Shown: piece after piece, positions 26,788-35,850 of the stretch | How positions within the stretch are numbered: position 1 is the stretch's first letter | How the letters are laid out: every line of letters begins with the position of its first letter | NCBI RefSeq assembly: GCF_003072625.1 | Contig: NZ_CP027805.1 | Span: forward strand, 1,321,001 to 1,385,000 | Length of the DNA: 64,000 bases | Source of the DNA: Limosilactobacillus reuteri | GTDB lineage: Bacteria; Bacillota; Bacilli; Lactobacillales; Lactobacillaceae | Direction of reading: 5' to 3' | The notes under the pieces: generated by a model | Told to the model about the DNA's origin: nothing | The model's input: the letters and a program-made list of their open reading frames with translations, nothing else | Database searches by the model: none | Position numbers and translations under genes: made by a program

Positions 26788-27975
26788 TTAGCCTAAAATT
26801 TCTTTTAATTCGTCAACTTTATCAAGGTGTTCCCATGGTAAGTCCACATCAGTTCGACCAAAGTGACCATAAGCAGCAGTTTGCTTGTAAATTGGCCGCT
26901 TCAAGTCAAGCATTTCAATAATTCCAGCTGGACGTAAATCAAAAACCTTTCGAACAGCCGCAATTAATTCTTCTTCTGAACGGGTACCGGTACCATAAGT
27001 ATTAATCATGATCGATACTGGTTCTGCTACACCGATGGCATAAGCAACTTGAATCTCAGCCTTCTTAGCGTAACCAGCTGCAACAATGTTTTTAGCAATG
27101 TAACGCGCAGCATAACTTGCAGAACGGTCAACCTTAGTAGCATCCTTTCCAGAAAAGGCTCCACCACCGTGATGGGCAGCCCCACCATAAGTATCAACAA
27201 TAATCTTCCGTCCTGTTAAACCGGCATCTCCCTGCGGTCCACCGATTACAAACCGACCTGTTGGATTAATGAAGTACTTAGTTTGGTCATCAAGGTACTT
27301 AGCTGGAATGACCGCTTCAATCACTTGTTCTTTAATATCCTTTTTAATTTGATCAAGTGAAACCTCTGGATCATGCTGGGTACTTAAAACAACGGTGTCA
27401 ACACGTAACGGCTTGTCATTCTCATCGTATTCTACGGTTACTTCGGCCTTTGCATCTGGACGAAGGTAAGAGATAACGCCATCCTTACGTAATTGAGCAA
27501 TCTTACGCATTAACTTATGGCTTAAAACCAATGTTAATGGCATATATTCAGGTGTTTCGTCAGTAGCGTAACCAAACATCAATCCTTGGTCACCGGCACC
27601 AATCTTATCAAGCGGATCAGCTTCACCTTCACGCGTTTCTAAGGAGTCATCAACCCCTTGCGCAATGTCCGGTGATTGTTCATCGATTGCAGTGATAACA
27701 GCACAATTATCAGCATCGAAACCGTACTTACCATCTGTATAACCGATCTTACGAATTGTGTCACGCACAATCTGTTGGATATTAACGTAGGCCTTAGTAG
27801 AAACTTCACCAAAGACTAATACTAGTCCAGTAGTAACTGAGGTTTCAACTGCAACCCGTGAATCAGGATCTTTCTTAAGCAATTCATCTAAGATCGCGTC
27901 ACTGATTTGGTCAGCAATCTTATCTGGATGTCCTTCTGATACTGATTCGGATGTAAATAAATGTCGTTCTGCCAT
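26788..27975 (-). CDS. metK: S-adenosylmethionine synthetase
   Basis: This 395-residue enzyme makes SAM from methionine and ATP. The motifs are [13 protein letters not shown] at the N-terminus, [12 protein letters not shown] centrally and [14 protein letters not shown]. The length is typical for bacterial MetK. It is preceded by an S_MK (SAM-III) translational riboswitch, which would lower translation when SAM is abundant. It is monocistronic. Confidence 0.98.
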   Translation of the reverse strand: MAERHLFTSESVSEGHPDKIADQISDAILDELLKKDPDSRVAVETSVTTGLVLVFGEVSTKAYVNIQQIVRDTIRKIGYTDGKYGFDADNCAVITAIDEQSPDIAQGVDDSLETREGEADPLDKIGAGDQGLMFGYATDETPEYMPLTLVLSHKLMRKIAQLRKDGVISYLRPDAKAEVTVEYDENDKPLRVDTVVLSTQHDPEVSLDQIKKDIKEQVIEAVIPAKYLDDQTKYFINPTGRFVIGGPQGDAGLTGRKIIVDTYGGAAHHGGGAFSGKDATKVDRSASYAARYIAKNIVAAGYAKKAEIQVAYAIGVAEPVSIMINTYGTGTRSEEELIAAVRKVFDLRPAGIIEMLDLKRPIYKQTAAYGHFGRTDVDLPWEHLDKVDELKEILG

Positions 27976-27976
27976 T

Positions 27977-28072
27977 TTCTAATTCCCCCATATTCTATTG
28001 AAACTCTCAAATAGTTTGTAGTTGCGGTTACAAGGCATCTTCACGTTCAGACGTGAATCCTATCGGGAATTG
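27977..28072 (-). promoter_or_regulatory. S_MK box (SAM-III) riboswitch of metK
   Basis: Read on the minus strand, the leader contains TTCCCGATAGGATTC, a hairpin TTCACGTctgaACGTGAA, and the conserved GATGCCTTGTAACCG (anti-Shine-Dalgarno region, 28025-28038). The Shine-Dalgarno GGGGG is at 27985-27989, nine bases before the ATG. The linker between the anti-SD segment and the SD is unusually long, about 35 bases, and contains CTATTTGAGAGTTTCAATAG, which can form its own small hairpin. Confidence 0.9.
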
Positions 28073-28135
28073 CTTTATAACGAGAATAATCTTAGCATAA
28101 TTGTCAACCAACAATCAATGTTAATCCTTACATTC

Positions 28136-28675
28136 TTACTTTAAACGGGCATTGACCATCCCCACCGCTGTCATGAAAGAGTAAATAATTGTCGGACCAA
28201 CAAATTTAAATCCATCCTTCCGCATTTGCTTGGCTATTTCTTCCGAAGCCGGCGTTTTAGGAGCTAATTCAACATCGGTAGTTAACCCCAAGTCTTGCGG
28301 TTGATCATCAACAAAGCTCCACATATAATCATCAAACATCCTTCCCGCTTTCCGTAATTTTAAAATCACTTGTGCATTATTAATTACTGCTAATATTTTA
28401 CGACGATTACGAATAATAGTTTCATCCTCGCATAATCGATTAATATCTTCAGCAGTAAAGGATGCCACTTTTTCAATATTAAAGTTCGCAAATGCCTGGT
28501 TAAATGCTTCTCGCCGCCGCCAGATTGTTTGCCAAGTTAAACCGGCCTGAAATAATTCTAAAGAAAGCATTGCAAATAACTGCTGGTCATCATGAACTGG
28601 AAATCCCCAGTAATGATCATAATAGTCCTGCATTTCCGGTGTCGCATTTGCCCATCGTGGCCGTTTAAGTGTCAT
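28136..28675 (-). CDS. tag: DNA-3-methyladenine glycosylase I-like protein without zinc ligands
   Basis: This 179-residue helix-hairpin-helix glycosylase would excise 3-methyladenine from DNA. The base-recognition glutamate and tryptophan are present in LELFQAGLTWQTIW, and FKFVGPTIIYSFM matches the family core. The four residues of the E. coli Tag zinc site are absent. Cys4 is replaced by Pro6 (RPRW), His17 by Tyr19, His175 by Arg, and the protein ends before the position of Cys179. It lies upstream of metK on the same strand and behind an MFS pump gene. Confidence 0.87.
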   Translation of the reverse strand: MTLKRPRWANATPEMQDYYDHYWGFPVHDDQQLFAMLSLELFQAGLTWQTIWRRREAFNQAFANFNIEKVASFTAEDINRLCEDETIIRNRRKILAVINNAQVILKLRKAGRMFDDYMWSFVDDQPQDLGLTTDVELAPKTPASEEIAKQMRKDGFKFVGPTIIYSFMTAVGMVNARLK

Positions 28676-28707
28676 TATTAATACCTCTTTTTTGGTTTTA
28701 AAATAAT

Positions 28708-28732
28708 AGGGAGCAGAAATTTTCTCCTCCCT
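28708..28732 (-). terminator. Weak hairpin after the MFS pump gene
   Basis: AGGGAG and CTCCCT arms with an inner AGAAA/TTTCT helix lie 23 bp past the stop. The following T-run is poor. Confidence 0.45.
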
Positions 28733-28754
28733 AATTTTATATACGAATTTTTGG

Positions 28755-30194
28755 TTATTTTGTACTTTTTTCTTTATTAGTATTTTTTAGCATAAATGCT
28801 AGTATGAGACCAATCAATTCAGTGATGATCATGCCGATAAATACCAAATGATAGCCGTGAAGGGAATCAACTTGAGCCGAACTTCCCCGTTGAAGTGCAT
28901 TTGAAGTAGCAACCGTTAAGATCAGTGTTGAAATAGTAACACCCGCGGATCCGAGAACTTGCCGGACAGTTGTTATTACGGCTGTTCCGTGGGGTACTAA
29001 TTCATCAGGCAAGGCGTTTGCTCCCAGTGTGACAGCTGGCATCATTACAAAGGCATTTCCACCTTCAATCACCATTGCGCAAAGGATCATTCCCAATAAG
29101 CTGAGATGATTAAGGACGATTAATCCAGCAACCCAGCCAATGATAATCATAAACATTCCCACCAGCATTGTCGGTTTAAACCCAATTTTATCAGCCAATT
29201 TTCCTGACAAAGGATTCAGGATACTAAGAAAAGCAGCTCCAGGCACTAGGGCCATTCCAGAAACAAATGGACTAACTTTTAATACTCCCTGATAATAAAG
29301 GGGGAAAATAATTGTCGTTACAATTAAGGCAATATATGAAATCGATGTTAAAAGAATTGCTAAATCATAATTAAAAGTCTTCAATACCCGCAATTCTAAT
29401 AGTGGATGCTTAAGATGAAGTTGTCGAATACAGAACCAGATAACCGCAATAAGACTAACGATAAAAATCACTGTATTTATTCCCCATGCAGGATTAGTTT
29501 TTCCAGCTTGGTCAACAACGTACATAATTCCAATTAATCCAACTAGTAAGATTACTGATAGCCAATCAAGGTTCGTTTCATGCCGTTCCATTACGTCTTG
29601 GATCAATCCGCTAGCAGCCATTAAAATAATTATGGAAATAACAAGCATGAACAGGATAAAAAGGCTCTTCCAGCTAAAGAACTTTAGAACAATTCCTGAA
29701 ACAATCGGTCCACAGGCAAGGGCAGATCCCATTACCAAACCAGCAATCCCCATCGTTGAGCCCCGCTCTTCTTTAGGCGTAATCTCAAGCAAAACAGTTT
29801 GGTATGATGGGAATAAAACTCCGACAGCAAAAGCTTCCATGGCCCGTCCAATCATCATAAACCAGAAACCATTAATTCCCCAAGATGATGGTGTTAAAAC
29901 AATAATCAAGGATCCGATATCAAATAGTCCTAGTGCTCCAATAAACATTGTCTTAAAACTCATATTGTTGAGCATCCATGGGCTAATTGGCATGCTGACA
30001 CACATTACGAGCATAAAACCAGTCGTCAGCCATTGAACGGTTGATGCTGAAATTCCAAAAGCGTTCATTAAAGTTGGATAGGCAGTTGACAACGATGATT
30101 GACTAATTGACATCGTAAAGGTACCAACTAGTAAAGTAAAAATAAACCAAAAGCGACTATAGCTTTTTCCATTACGTGCGATACTTTGATCCAT
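28755..30194 (-). CDS. MFS multidrug efflux transporter, DHA2 (14-span) type
   Basis: This 479-residue membrane protein has about 14 predicted spans, typical of the EmrB/QacA (DHA2) drug:proton antiporters. The first span region contains TLLVGTFTMSISQSSLSTAYP. Motif C-like sequence GPIVSGIVLKFF lies in span 5. The substrate cannot be read from sequence. GAGGGAGAG lies before the ATG. The gene is divergent from perR across about 120 bp, so oxidative-stress co-regulation is possible but not shown. Confidence 0.85.
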   Translation of the reverse strand: MDQSIARNGKSYSRFWFIFTLLVGTFTMSISQSSLSTAYPTLMNAFGISASTVQWLTTGFMLVMCVSMPISPWMLNNMSFKTMFIGALGLFDIGSLIIVLTPSSWGINGFWFMMIGRAMEAFAVGVLFPSYQTVLLEITPKEERGSTMGIAGLVMGSALACGPIVSGIVLKFFSWKSLFILFMLVISIIILMAASGLIQDVMERHETNLDWLSVILLVGLIGIMYVVDQAGKTNPAWGINTVIFIVSLIAVIWFCIRQLHLKHPLLELRVLKTFNYDLAILLTSISYIALIVTTIIFPLYYQGVLKVSPFVSGMALVPGAAFLSILNPLSGKLADKIGFKPTMLVGMFMIIIGWVAGLIVLNHLSLLGMILCAMVIEGGNAFVMMPAVTLGANALPDELVPHGTAVITTVRQVLGSAGVTISTLILTVATSNALQRGSSAQVDSLHGYHLVFIGMIITELIGLILAFMLKNTNKEKSTK

Positions 30195-30249
30195 ATCATT
30201 CTCTCCCTCTTTAGAATAATTATTATCTGACCGTTAATTATTATATGTT

Positions 30250-30277
30250 TTGAATTAGTGAATGTAAATGTTATAAT
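30250..30277 (+). promoter_or_regulatory. Promoter of perR
   Basis: TTGAAT and TATAAT are separated by 16 bp and lie about 40 bp before the start codon. Confidence 0.7.
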
Positions 30278-30286
30278 GTCAATAGA

Positions 30287-30301
30287 TTATAATTATTTTA
30301 A
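30287..30301 (+). promoter_or_regulatory. PerR-type operator overlapping the perR transcription start
   Basis: The 15-base sequence matches the PerR box consensus TTATAATNATTATAA at all but one informative position. It lies just downstream of the -10 element, suited to autorepression. Confidence 0.6.
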
Positions 30302-30317
30302 GAAAGGGGACGACATT

Positions 30318-30773
30318 ATGGCAGAAGCAGAATTTGATCGAGCTCTTGACCATCTCCGTGAAAACAAGGTTCGTCTTACTCCCCAGCGGAAAACTATCTT
30401 AAATTACTTAATCAATCATCATACTCATCCAAGTGTCGAAATGATTTATGATGACCTTAAAGACACAGTTGCCAATATCAGCATGGCAACTGTTTATAAT
30501 TCTCTAAAACTCTTCGTTGATTATAATCTCGTAATTGAGCTAAAAAATGGAGACGGCAGTACCCACTTTGACTATTTCGGCCACCCGCATTATCATGTCG
30601 TCTGCGATAATTGTGGTAAGATTTCTGATGTTTTTGATGAACATTTTACTGCAATCACGAAAGAATTAACGGTTATGACTCATGAAAAGACTGGCTATCT
30701 AGTTACAGGAAATAACATCGAAGTCCATGGCATTTGTCCCGAGTGTCAACGTAAATTACATTTGAATCGTTAG
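30318..30773 (+). CDS. perR: Fur-family peroxide-type regulator
   Basis: This 151-residue Fur-family repressor has an N-terminal winged helix (RLTPQRKTILNYL). The metal-binding core is HFDYFGHPHYHVVCDNCG, and the structural zinc cysteines are CDNCG and CPEC. PerR proteins sense peroxide through metal-catalysed histidine oxidation. A PerR-like box in its own promoter supports PerR over Fur or Zur. The start is the ATG at 30318 after AAAGGGG; an in-frame ATG 20 codons earlier overlaps the promoter. Confidence 0.85.
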   Translation: MAEAEFDRALDHLRENKVRLTPQRKTILNYLINHHTHPSVEMIYDDLKDTVANISMATVYNSLKLFVDYNLVIELKNGDGSTHFDYFGHPHYHVVCDNCGKISDVFDEHFTAITKELTVMTHEKTGYLVTGNNIEVHGICPECQRKLHLNR

Positions 30774-30774
30774 T

Positions 30775-30806
30775 AAAAAATTCCCCGAGTTTTCGGGGAA
30801 TTTTTT
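30775..30806 (+). terminator. Bidirectional terminator between perR and the permease gene
   Basis: A perfect stem, AAAAAATTCCCCGA with TCGGGGAATTTTTT, starts one base after the perR stop. Confidence 0.92.
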
Positions 30807-32151
30807 ATGCTTTCTTTTGTGTTAATGAAGCAACGGCAAGAATTGCAAACCAAGCTAAAGTTAGTATGAGAGCAATTAAAGTCTGTTTCTCCATACATAA
30901 AACAATTAGCACAATAAAAAGAAAAACTAAAATAACATAGTCAGTAAAAGGTGCGCCTGGCATCTTGAAGGTCCTCGATTGCGGATGTTGACGAATATAT
31001 TTTAAATGTGCCAAGATGATAGCAGCCCACACAAAGAGAAAACTCGTGGTAGCAATACTGGAAACAAAAGTAAAAACTCCTTCTGGCATTACTAAGTTTA
31101 AGATAGCGGCAATTCCAATAACAATTGCAGAAATAATAACCGCTGTTGCAGGCACCGACCGTTTAGATAAGCGACTAATCTTACGGATAACAGGCCGGTG
31201 AGCAGTAGAGGTTAACTCGGCCAACATCCGACCAGTTGTATATAGAGAACTATTACAAGCAGAAGCCGCAGCAGTAATTACTACAAAATTAACGATACTA
31301 GCAGCCCCCGGAAGACCGATGTCGCGAAAAACAAGGACAAACGGACTATTGCTTGGTGAAAGTTTACTCCACGGATAAATGCACATAATGACAGCCAAAG
31401 CACCGATATAAAAGAGCATAATTCGAACAGGAATGCCATTAATTGCCTTAGGAATAACAACTTTAGGGTTCTCTGCCTCAGCGGCTGTCACCCCTACCAT
31501 TTCAATTCCAACAAAGGCAAATACAACCATTTGAAAAGAAAGCATGAAGCCCTTTGTCCCGGTAGCAAAAAAGCCCCCATCATTAACTAAATTAGCAGGA
31601 GTAGCGAGATAGCCGCTTGCCGAATGAAAATGAAGTAAAACTAAAATGATACCAACGGCAATTAAAATAACAATTGCCAAAATTTTAATAAGGGCAAACC
31701 AAAATTCGAGTTCACCAAACGTACTAACAGTCATTAGATTTAATCCCAATAAAATTAGGAGAGTTACTAATCCAGGTAACCATTGCGGAACTTGAGGGAA
31801 CCATAGTTGAAAATATAATCCAATGGCGGTAACTTCGGCCATCGCCAATGCTAGCCAACACACCCAATAAGCCCAACCCATTACGAAACTCACGCGATTA
31901 CCAAGATAATCACGAATAGCATCCATAAACGAATGATAATGTAAATCGGAAAGAAGTAACTCCCCCAGGGCCTGCATAATTCCAAAGCAAATAATTCCAG
32001 TAATTAAATATGCTAAAAGAATTGCTGGACCAGCAGCGTGAATTCCCTTCCCCGATCCGAGAAATAATCCCGTCCCAATTGTTCCACCAAGCGCCATTAA
32101 TTGAATATGACGACTTTTAAGTTTACGCGTAAATTCTTGTTTTTCTGCCAT
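30805..32151 (-). CDS. Amino-acid permease, APC superfamily (AAT family)
   Basis: This 448-residue protein has 12 predicted membrane spans. It begins with the family signature RHIQLMALGGTIGTGLFLGSG and has the later consensus FQMVVFAFVGIEMVGVTAAE. It imports amino acids with protons. The close spacing of features is typical of GABA/asparagine/aromatic-type permeases, but the substrate is not assignable. It is monocistronic and shares a terminator with perR. Confidence 0.88.
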   Translation of the reverse strand: MAEKQEFTRKLKSRHIQLMALGGTIGTGLFLGSGKGIHAAGPAILLAYLITGIICFGIMQALGELLLSDLHYHSFMDAIRDYLGNRVSFVMGWAYWVCWLALAMAEVTAIGLYFQLWFPQVPQWLPGLVTLLILLGLNLMTVSTFGELEFWFALIKILAIVILIAVGIILVLLHFHSASGYLATPANLVNDGGFFATGTKGFMLSFQMVVFAFVGIEMVGVTAAEAENPKVVIPKAINGIPVRIMLFYIGALAVIMCIYPWSKLSPSNSPFVLVFRDIGLPGAASIVNFVVITAAASACNSSLYTTGRMLAELTSTAHRPVIRKISRLSKRSVPATAVIISAIVIGIAAILNLVMPEGVFTFVSSIATTSFLFVWAAIILAHLKYIRQHPQSRTFKMPGAPFTDYVILVFLFIVLIVLCMEKQTLIALILTLAWFAILAVASLTQKKA

Positions 32152-32287
32152 TGATCCTCTCTCTTCCTCAATAATTGAAGTTTTATTAATCCTAGTTAGG
32201 TTTACTAGTCATTACTAAAAAAATCAACTATGATATATAACATTGAAAACCTATTATATACCATTCTTCGTAGAAGGAGAAATAACT

Positions 32288-32854
32288 TTGCACGCATTAG
32301 TTCACTGGATTCCATTTCTTATTTATTTCTTTTCAGGGTCTGTCCTTGTCACCCATAATCACCTTTGGGCAAAATTTTCTAACTTCAGCCAGCATATTAC
32401 AATTGCAACCTTTTTTATCTATTTAACTGCTATCGACTGGCTTTGTCTAACCCCTTCGATGTTTAATTTTAGTTCTGCTAATAAACTTTTATTTTATTTT
32501 CACGGCGTACCATTTAATATCATCCCCCTCCAAGGACTCAGTCAAGAATTTTTCTTAAATATTGTGATGACCTTGCCACTAGGAGTTTATCTTTATTTAA
32601 TTAATCACCAAATGCCCTTCAGTCGTGCTATTCTCTACGGCTTTTTCTTCAGCTTATTTATCGAGTGTAACCAATTTGTTTGCGACCTTCTTTTCCATAT
32701 TGGAAGGGTCGCCGATGTGGATGATTTGATTAGCAATACCATCGGAACTACAATTGGTTTTGCAGTAATGATCATACTTGATCAAACGATTTTTCATCAA
32801 GTTATTAAACAATTTATGCTAGTAGGTGGAAAATCTGATAAACTGAATAACTGA
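32288..32854 (+). CDS. VanZ-like family membrane protein
   Basis: This protein of about 188 residues has five membrane segments and VanZ-like features: NIIPLQG after the second span and GRVADVDDLISNTIGTTIGF near the C-terminus. VanZ proteins are linked to low-level teicoplanin tolerance and other envelope functions. The start is TTG 32288, seven bases after AAGGAGA; upstream in-frame codons lie before that ribosome-binding site. It is followed after 11 bp by a small gene with its own ribosome-binding site. Confidence 0.8.
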   Translation: MHALVHWIPFLIYFFSGSVLVTHNHLWAKFSNFSQHITIATFFIYLTAIDWLCLTPSMFNFSSANKLLFYFHGVPFNIIPLQGLSQEFFLNIVMTLPLGVYLYLINHQMPFSRAILYGFFFSLFIECNQFVCDLLFHIGRVADVDDLISNTIGTTIGFAVMIILDQTIFHQVIKQFMLVGGKSDKLNN

Positions 32855-32865
32855 GGTGGTAAAAG

Positions 32866-33033
32866 ATGATTACAAATGAACAAAGAGCGCATGATATTGC
32901 TCTTACCTTACTACAATCCCGAGCAAAAGATCTAAAGCCAATCGAAGCATATCATGAATATGTCAATTCATTATTACCAATCTTAAAGGAGATTGATAAG
33001 GATTTTCCCAACGGTATTAAAGAGCACCTTTAA
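32866..33033 (+). CDS. Small 55-residue protein, function unknown
   Basis: The frame from ATG 32866 is preceded by a strong GAGGTGG at the right distance and encodes a soluble, helical, charged peptide (MITNEQRAHDIALTLL at the start). It ends just before a strong terminator. It follows the VanZ-like gene with an 11-bp gap, so the two form a likely operon. I do not recognise the family. Confidence 0.65.
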   Translation: MITNEQRAHDIALTLLQSRAKDLKPIEAYHEYVNSLLPILKEIDKDFPNGIKEHL

Positions 33034-33052
33034 TTTCCCGGGAAATTACGAC

Positions 33053-33090
33053 AAAAGCCGAAAGAAAAAGAAATTTTCTTCCGGCTTTTA
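33053..33090 (+). terminator. Terminator of the VanZ-like / small-protein operon
   Basis: AAAAGCCG pairs with CGGCTTTT, with an inner GAAAGAAAA helix, 20 bp after the stop. Confidence 0.85.
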
Positions 33091-33201
33091 CTATTTCATC
33101 CTATATGTATTATACTACCTTGTTGAGATTTCCTTTCTTCTTGTTTTATCAATCCAATTGAACTATGATATTAATGATTTTATTTTTAGGGAGGTTTTTC
33201 A

Positions 33202-33726
33202 ATGTTTGAAGAAACTAAAAAGGGCTTTGACTGGTTTAGCTTAATTGTTGGAATCTTATTTATTATTGCTGGAATTGCATCATTCATGCGGCCAGATAAA
33301 ACCCTTCACTTCTTAGCCATTGTTGCCGGAATTGCTTTTATTTTCCGCGGAATTTATGAATTATGGTTCCGTCAGCGAATTGGTCGGATCTTAGGAGAAA
33401 CCTCAGGTTGGTTAATTTTTTCTGCAATTTTAGATATTATTTTAGGGATTATTTTCCTTTTCCAACCAAGTTTTGGGGTACTCTTCATTGCTATTATCTT
33501 TGCTATCTGGTTCATTCTTGACTCTATCACTGAATTGCTCAGTGCCAAGTTTTTCAAGGAATTTCATCGGGAATACTACTGGTTCATTGTAATTCTAGCA
33601 ATTTTGAGTTTGGTGTTAGGGGTTATTCTTTTATTTAGCCCATTACTTTCCGCTATTACAGTGGTATGGTTAGTTTCAACATTCTTGATTGTTTTCGGAA
33701 TCATGAAACTTATTCAAGCATTTTAA
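33202..33726 (+). CDS. HdeD/DUF308-like membrane protein
   Basis: This 174-residue protein has six hydrophobic segments arranged as three repeated pairs, each with a short glycine-containing turn, as in the HdeD family. In enterobacteria HdeD is linked to acid resistance; the role in lactobacilli is unknown. GGGAGG lies eight bases before the ATG. It stands alone with a terminator shared with the convergent yolD gene. Confidence 0.78.
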   Translation: MFEETKKGFDWFSLIVGILFIIAGIASFMRPDKTLHFLAIVAGIAFIFRGIYELWFRQRIGRILGETSGWLIFSAILDIILGIIFLFQPSFGVLFIAIIFAIWFILDSITELLSAKFFKEFHREYYWFIVILAILSLVLGVILLFSPLLSAITVVWLVSTFLIVFGIMKLIQAF

Positions 33727-33739
33727 CGTATACCTTATA

Positions 33740-33772
33740 TTAAAAGAGATCAGTTTTGCTGATCTCTTTTAA
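33740..33772. terminator. Bidirectional terminator
   Basis: TTAAAAGAGATCAG pairs with CTGATCTCTTTTAA between two converging genes. Confidence 0.88.
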
Positions 33773-34193
33773 TTTTACGAATATTTTGAATTATAAGCCT
33801 TGTTCCATCATCAAATATTAGGTGGTGAGCATGGTGATCAATTCGTTTTAATTGCCCCGTGTATTCTTCATAAAAACTAGTCTTACCATTAAAGAATTCA
33901 ACTTTTATTAGCGGATGTGATCGGCCCCGTTCAATCATGGCAAGTTGGACTCTAATTCGATGCCTCATCTCAGCTGTGGGATAAGTTTTATGACTATACT
34001 TTTCCCCTACCTTTGCTAATAATTGATGATAGCCGGTCAAGGCCGCAAAAGGAGAAAACTGCGAAGCGCGATCTTCGGTGGTCATTGGCGTATGAGCTTG
34101 AGAAATATGCCGAGGAGTGTTGATGATATCACGATACATTGAGGTATCACTAAACAAGCTTTTTTCTATTTTTAACAAATCTTCATTTTCCAT
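33750..34193 (-). CDS. YolD-like protein
   Basis: This 147-residue protein belongs to the YolD-like family, with the recognisable RASQFSPFAALTGY segment around residues 43-56. YolD proteins are encoded next to SOS Y-family polymerases of the UvrX/YqjW type and are thought to act as accessory subunits. Its ATG overlaps the stop of the polymerase gene (TAATG), so the pair is translationally coupled and shares the LexA-controlled promoter. Confidence 0.85.
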   Translation of the reverse strand: MENEDLLKIEKSLFSDTSMYRDIINTPRHISQAHTPMTTEDRASQFSPFAALTGYHQLLAKVGEKYSHKTYPTAEMRHRIRVQLAMIERGRSHPLIKVEFFNGKTSFYEEYTGQLKRIDHHAHHLIFDDGTRLIIQNIRKIKRDQQN

Positions 34194-35695
34194 TATGCTT
34201 GGTGTCCTCCAATCTGATTATTTCTTTCCAAAAGAGTAGCACCTTTTTTCAAATCCGCCGCTCGAATAATGGCGTTTTTACCGTACTCATTTTGCAAATC
34301 AAGGACAAGTCTTTGTAGTTTTTGATCCTTTTCTTGAACTTTGGAACGATTCTTATGTTTTTTCGCTGAGTCCGTAAATAAATCTAACTGCTCATTATAA
34401 TTTGCCAATCTGGCAAGCCGTGGTGAGAGAAGGTGGGTCGCTATTACCGTAATTTTACGAGCTGTCAATCGCCGATCAAGGTCCGAATCACATAACTTCA
34501 TAAATACCTCCATCAATTCTGTACCGGATGAAGTCGGTAAGGAAAGATTAGCCTTTCCATGCATTGGCTTTGGCGCCTGGCGTCCATAGAAGTCTGTCAC
34601 TAATGGTCCTTGGTAATCCTCCGATATATTAGAAACATCATAGGCGACCCTTAAAGCTACTTGATCAGTTACTAAGTTCTGCTTGGTTAACTGGAGAGCT
34701 AATGAATTAACCATCTCTTGAATCACTAACCGGGTTTCTGTAAAGTTATAAGGTCGAGGCAACACCTGCCCAGAATACACCCCATGATCTGATGAATGAT
34801 AATTTTTGATATCTTTAATGGTGGCTGACTCATATCCCCACGCATGGTCAATAATGATTTCTGCATTTTTTCCAAATTCGCGGTATAATACTTCTTCATT
34901 CATTGGATCAGATAACTTTCCCAAAGAACAACGAGCAATATCTCCCATTGTATGAAGACCTAGCTTTTTTAGTCGTCGCGCGTATCCAGGACCAATTCTC
35001 CAAAAGTCTGTTAGTGGCTGGTGCGCCCAAAGGTAACGGCGGAAAGTATGTTCATTCATCTGTGCAATCCGGACCCCGTCTTTATCCCCTGGAATCCGTT
35101 TAGCTACTATATCCATCGCTACTTTCGCTAAGAAAAGATTGGTTCCAATTCCTGCAGTTGCAGTAATCTGGGTCTCTGCTTTGATTGTTTGGATGATTTC
35201 CTTAGCTAAAGAACGGGCACTAACCTGATATTCATTAAGATAATCAGTAATATCCATCATTACCTCATCAATAGAATAAACATGGATCTTTTCTGGTGGT
35301 AAATAGCGTAAATAAATTTCATAGATGGCGACACTTTTTTCAAGATAAAAATTCATTCGTGGGCGCGCAATCCTATAACCAATTTTAAGTTCCGGTGATT
35401 TTAATAGTTCATCCCGGTAAATTGAAACAACTGGTGATAATCGCTGGTGAGACATTTCTTTGGCACGACGATTATTTAAATACGCTACCCGTTGTTCCAC
35501 CTCATACAATCGCGGGCGACCAGAAACGCCAAACTTTTTCAAAGCTGGTGAAACGGCGAGACAAATAGTCTTACTAGTTCGCGATTCATCGGCAACTACG
35601 AGGTTAGCGTTTAAAGGATTGAGCCCACACTCAGTACATTCGACCGAGGCATAGAATGATTTTAAATCGATTGCCATATATGTTCGCCCCATCAT
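34193..35695 (-). CDS. Y-family DNA polymerase, UvrX/UmuC-like
   Basis: This 500-residue translesion polymerase has the IDLKSFYASVEC motif at the N-terminus for the first metal ligand and YSIDEVMMDIT near 140-150 with the catalytic acidic pair. Helix-hairpin-helix and little-finger domains follow. Such enzymes bypass damaged template in SOS mutagenesis. The start is the first of two adjacent ATGs, seven bases after GGAGG. A LexA box overlaps its promoter, and yolD follows directly. Confidence 0.92.
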   Translation of the reverse strand: MMGRTYMAIDLKSFYASVECTECGLNPLNANLVVADESRTSKTICLAVSPALKKFGVSGRPRLYEVEQRVAYLNNRRAKEMSHQRLSPVVSIYRDELLKSPELKIGYRIARPRMNFYLEKSVAIYEIYLRYLPPEKIHVYSIDEVMMDITDYLNEYQVSARSLAKEIIQTIKAETQITATAGIGTNLFLAKVAMDIVAKRIPGDKDGVRIAQMNEHTFRRYLWAHQPLTDFWRIGPGYARRLKKLGLHTMGDIARCSLGKLSDPMNEEVLYREFGKNAEIIIDHAWGYESATIKDIKNYHSSDHGVYSGQVLPRPYNFTETRLVIQEMVNSLALQLTKQNLVTDQVALRVAYDVSNISEDYQGPLVTDFYGRQAPKPMHGKANLSLPTSSGTELMEVFMKLCDSDLDRRLTARKITVIATHLLSPRLARLANYNEQLDLFTDSAKKHKNRSKVQEKDQKLQRLVLDLQNEYGKNAIIRAADLKKGATLLERNNQIGGHQA

Positions 35696-35725
35696 GAGAA
35701 TACCTCCATCGTTTCAGTAAATACT

Positions 35726-35757
35726 ATTATATCTTTAAACAAACATATGTTCAAGAA
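35726..35757 (-). promoter_or_regulatory. LexA-controlled promoter of the polymerase operon
   Basis: The palindrome GAACATATGTTTG (within 35740-35753) fits the Gram-positive LexA/DinR box. It overlaps a TTGAAC -35, which is 17 bp from a TATAAT -10 at 35726-35731. LexA binding would block the promoter. Confidence 0.85.
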
Positions 35758-35850
35758 ACGGATGAAATCGAGTAGGAGATAATTGATTAGTTCAATTATC
35801 GACCTCTCACACCACCGTACGTACGGTTCCGTATACGGCGGTTCGACAAC

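Noticed and set aside
32993..33244. Frame spanning the terminator at 33053 and the HdeD-like start
   Set aside because: It crosses a strong terminator and overlaps a real gene in another frame; no ribosome-binding site.
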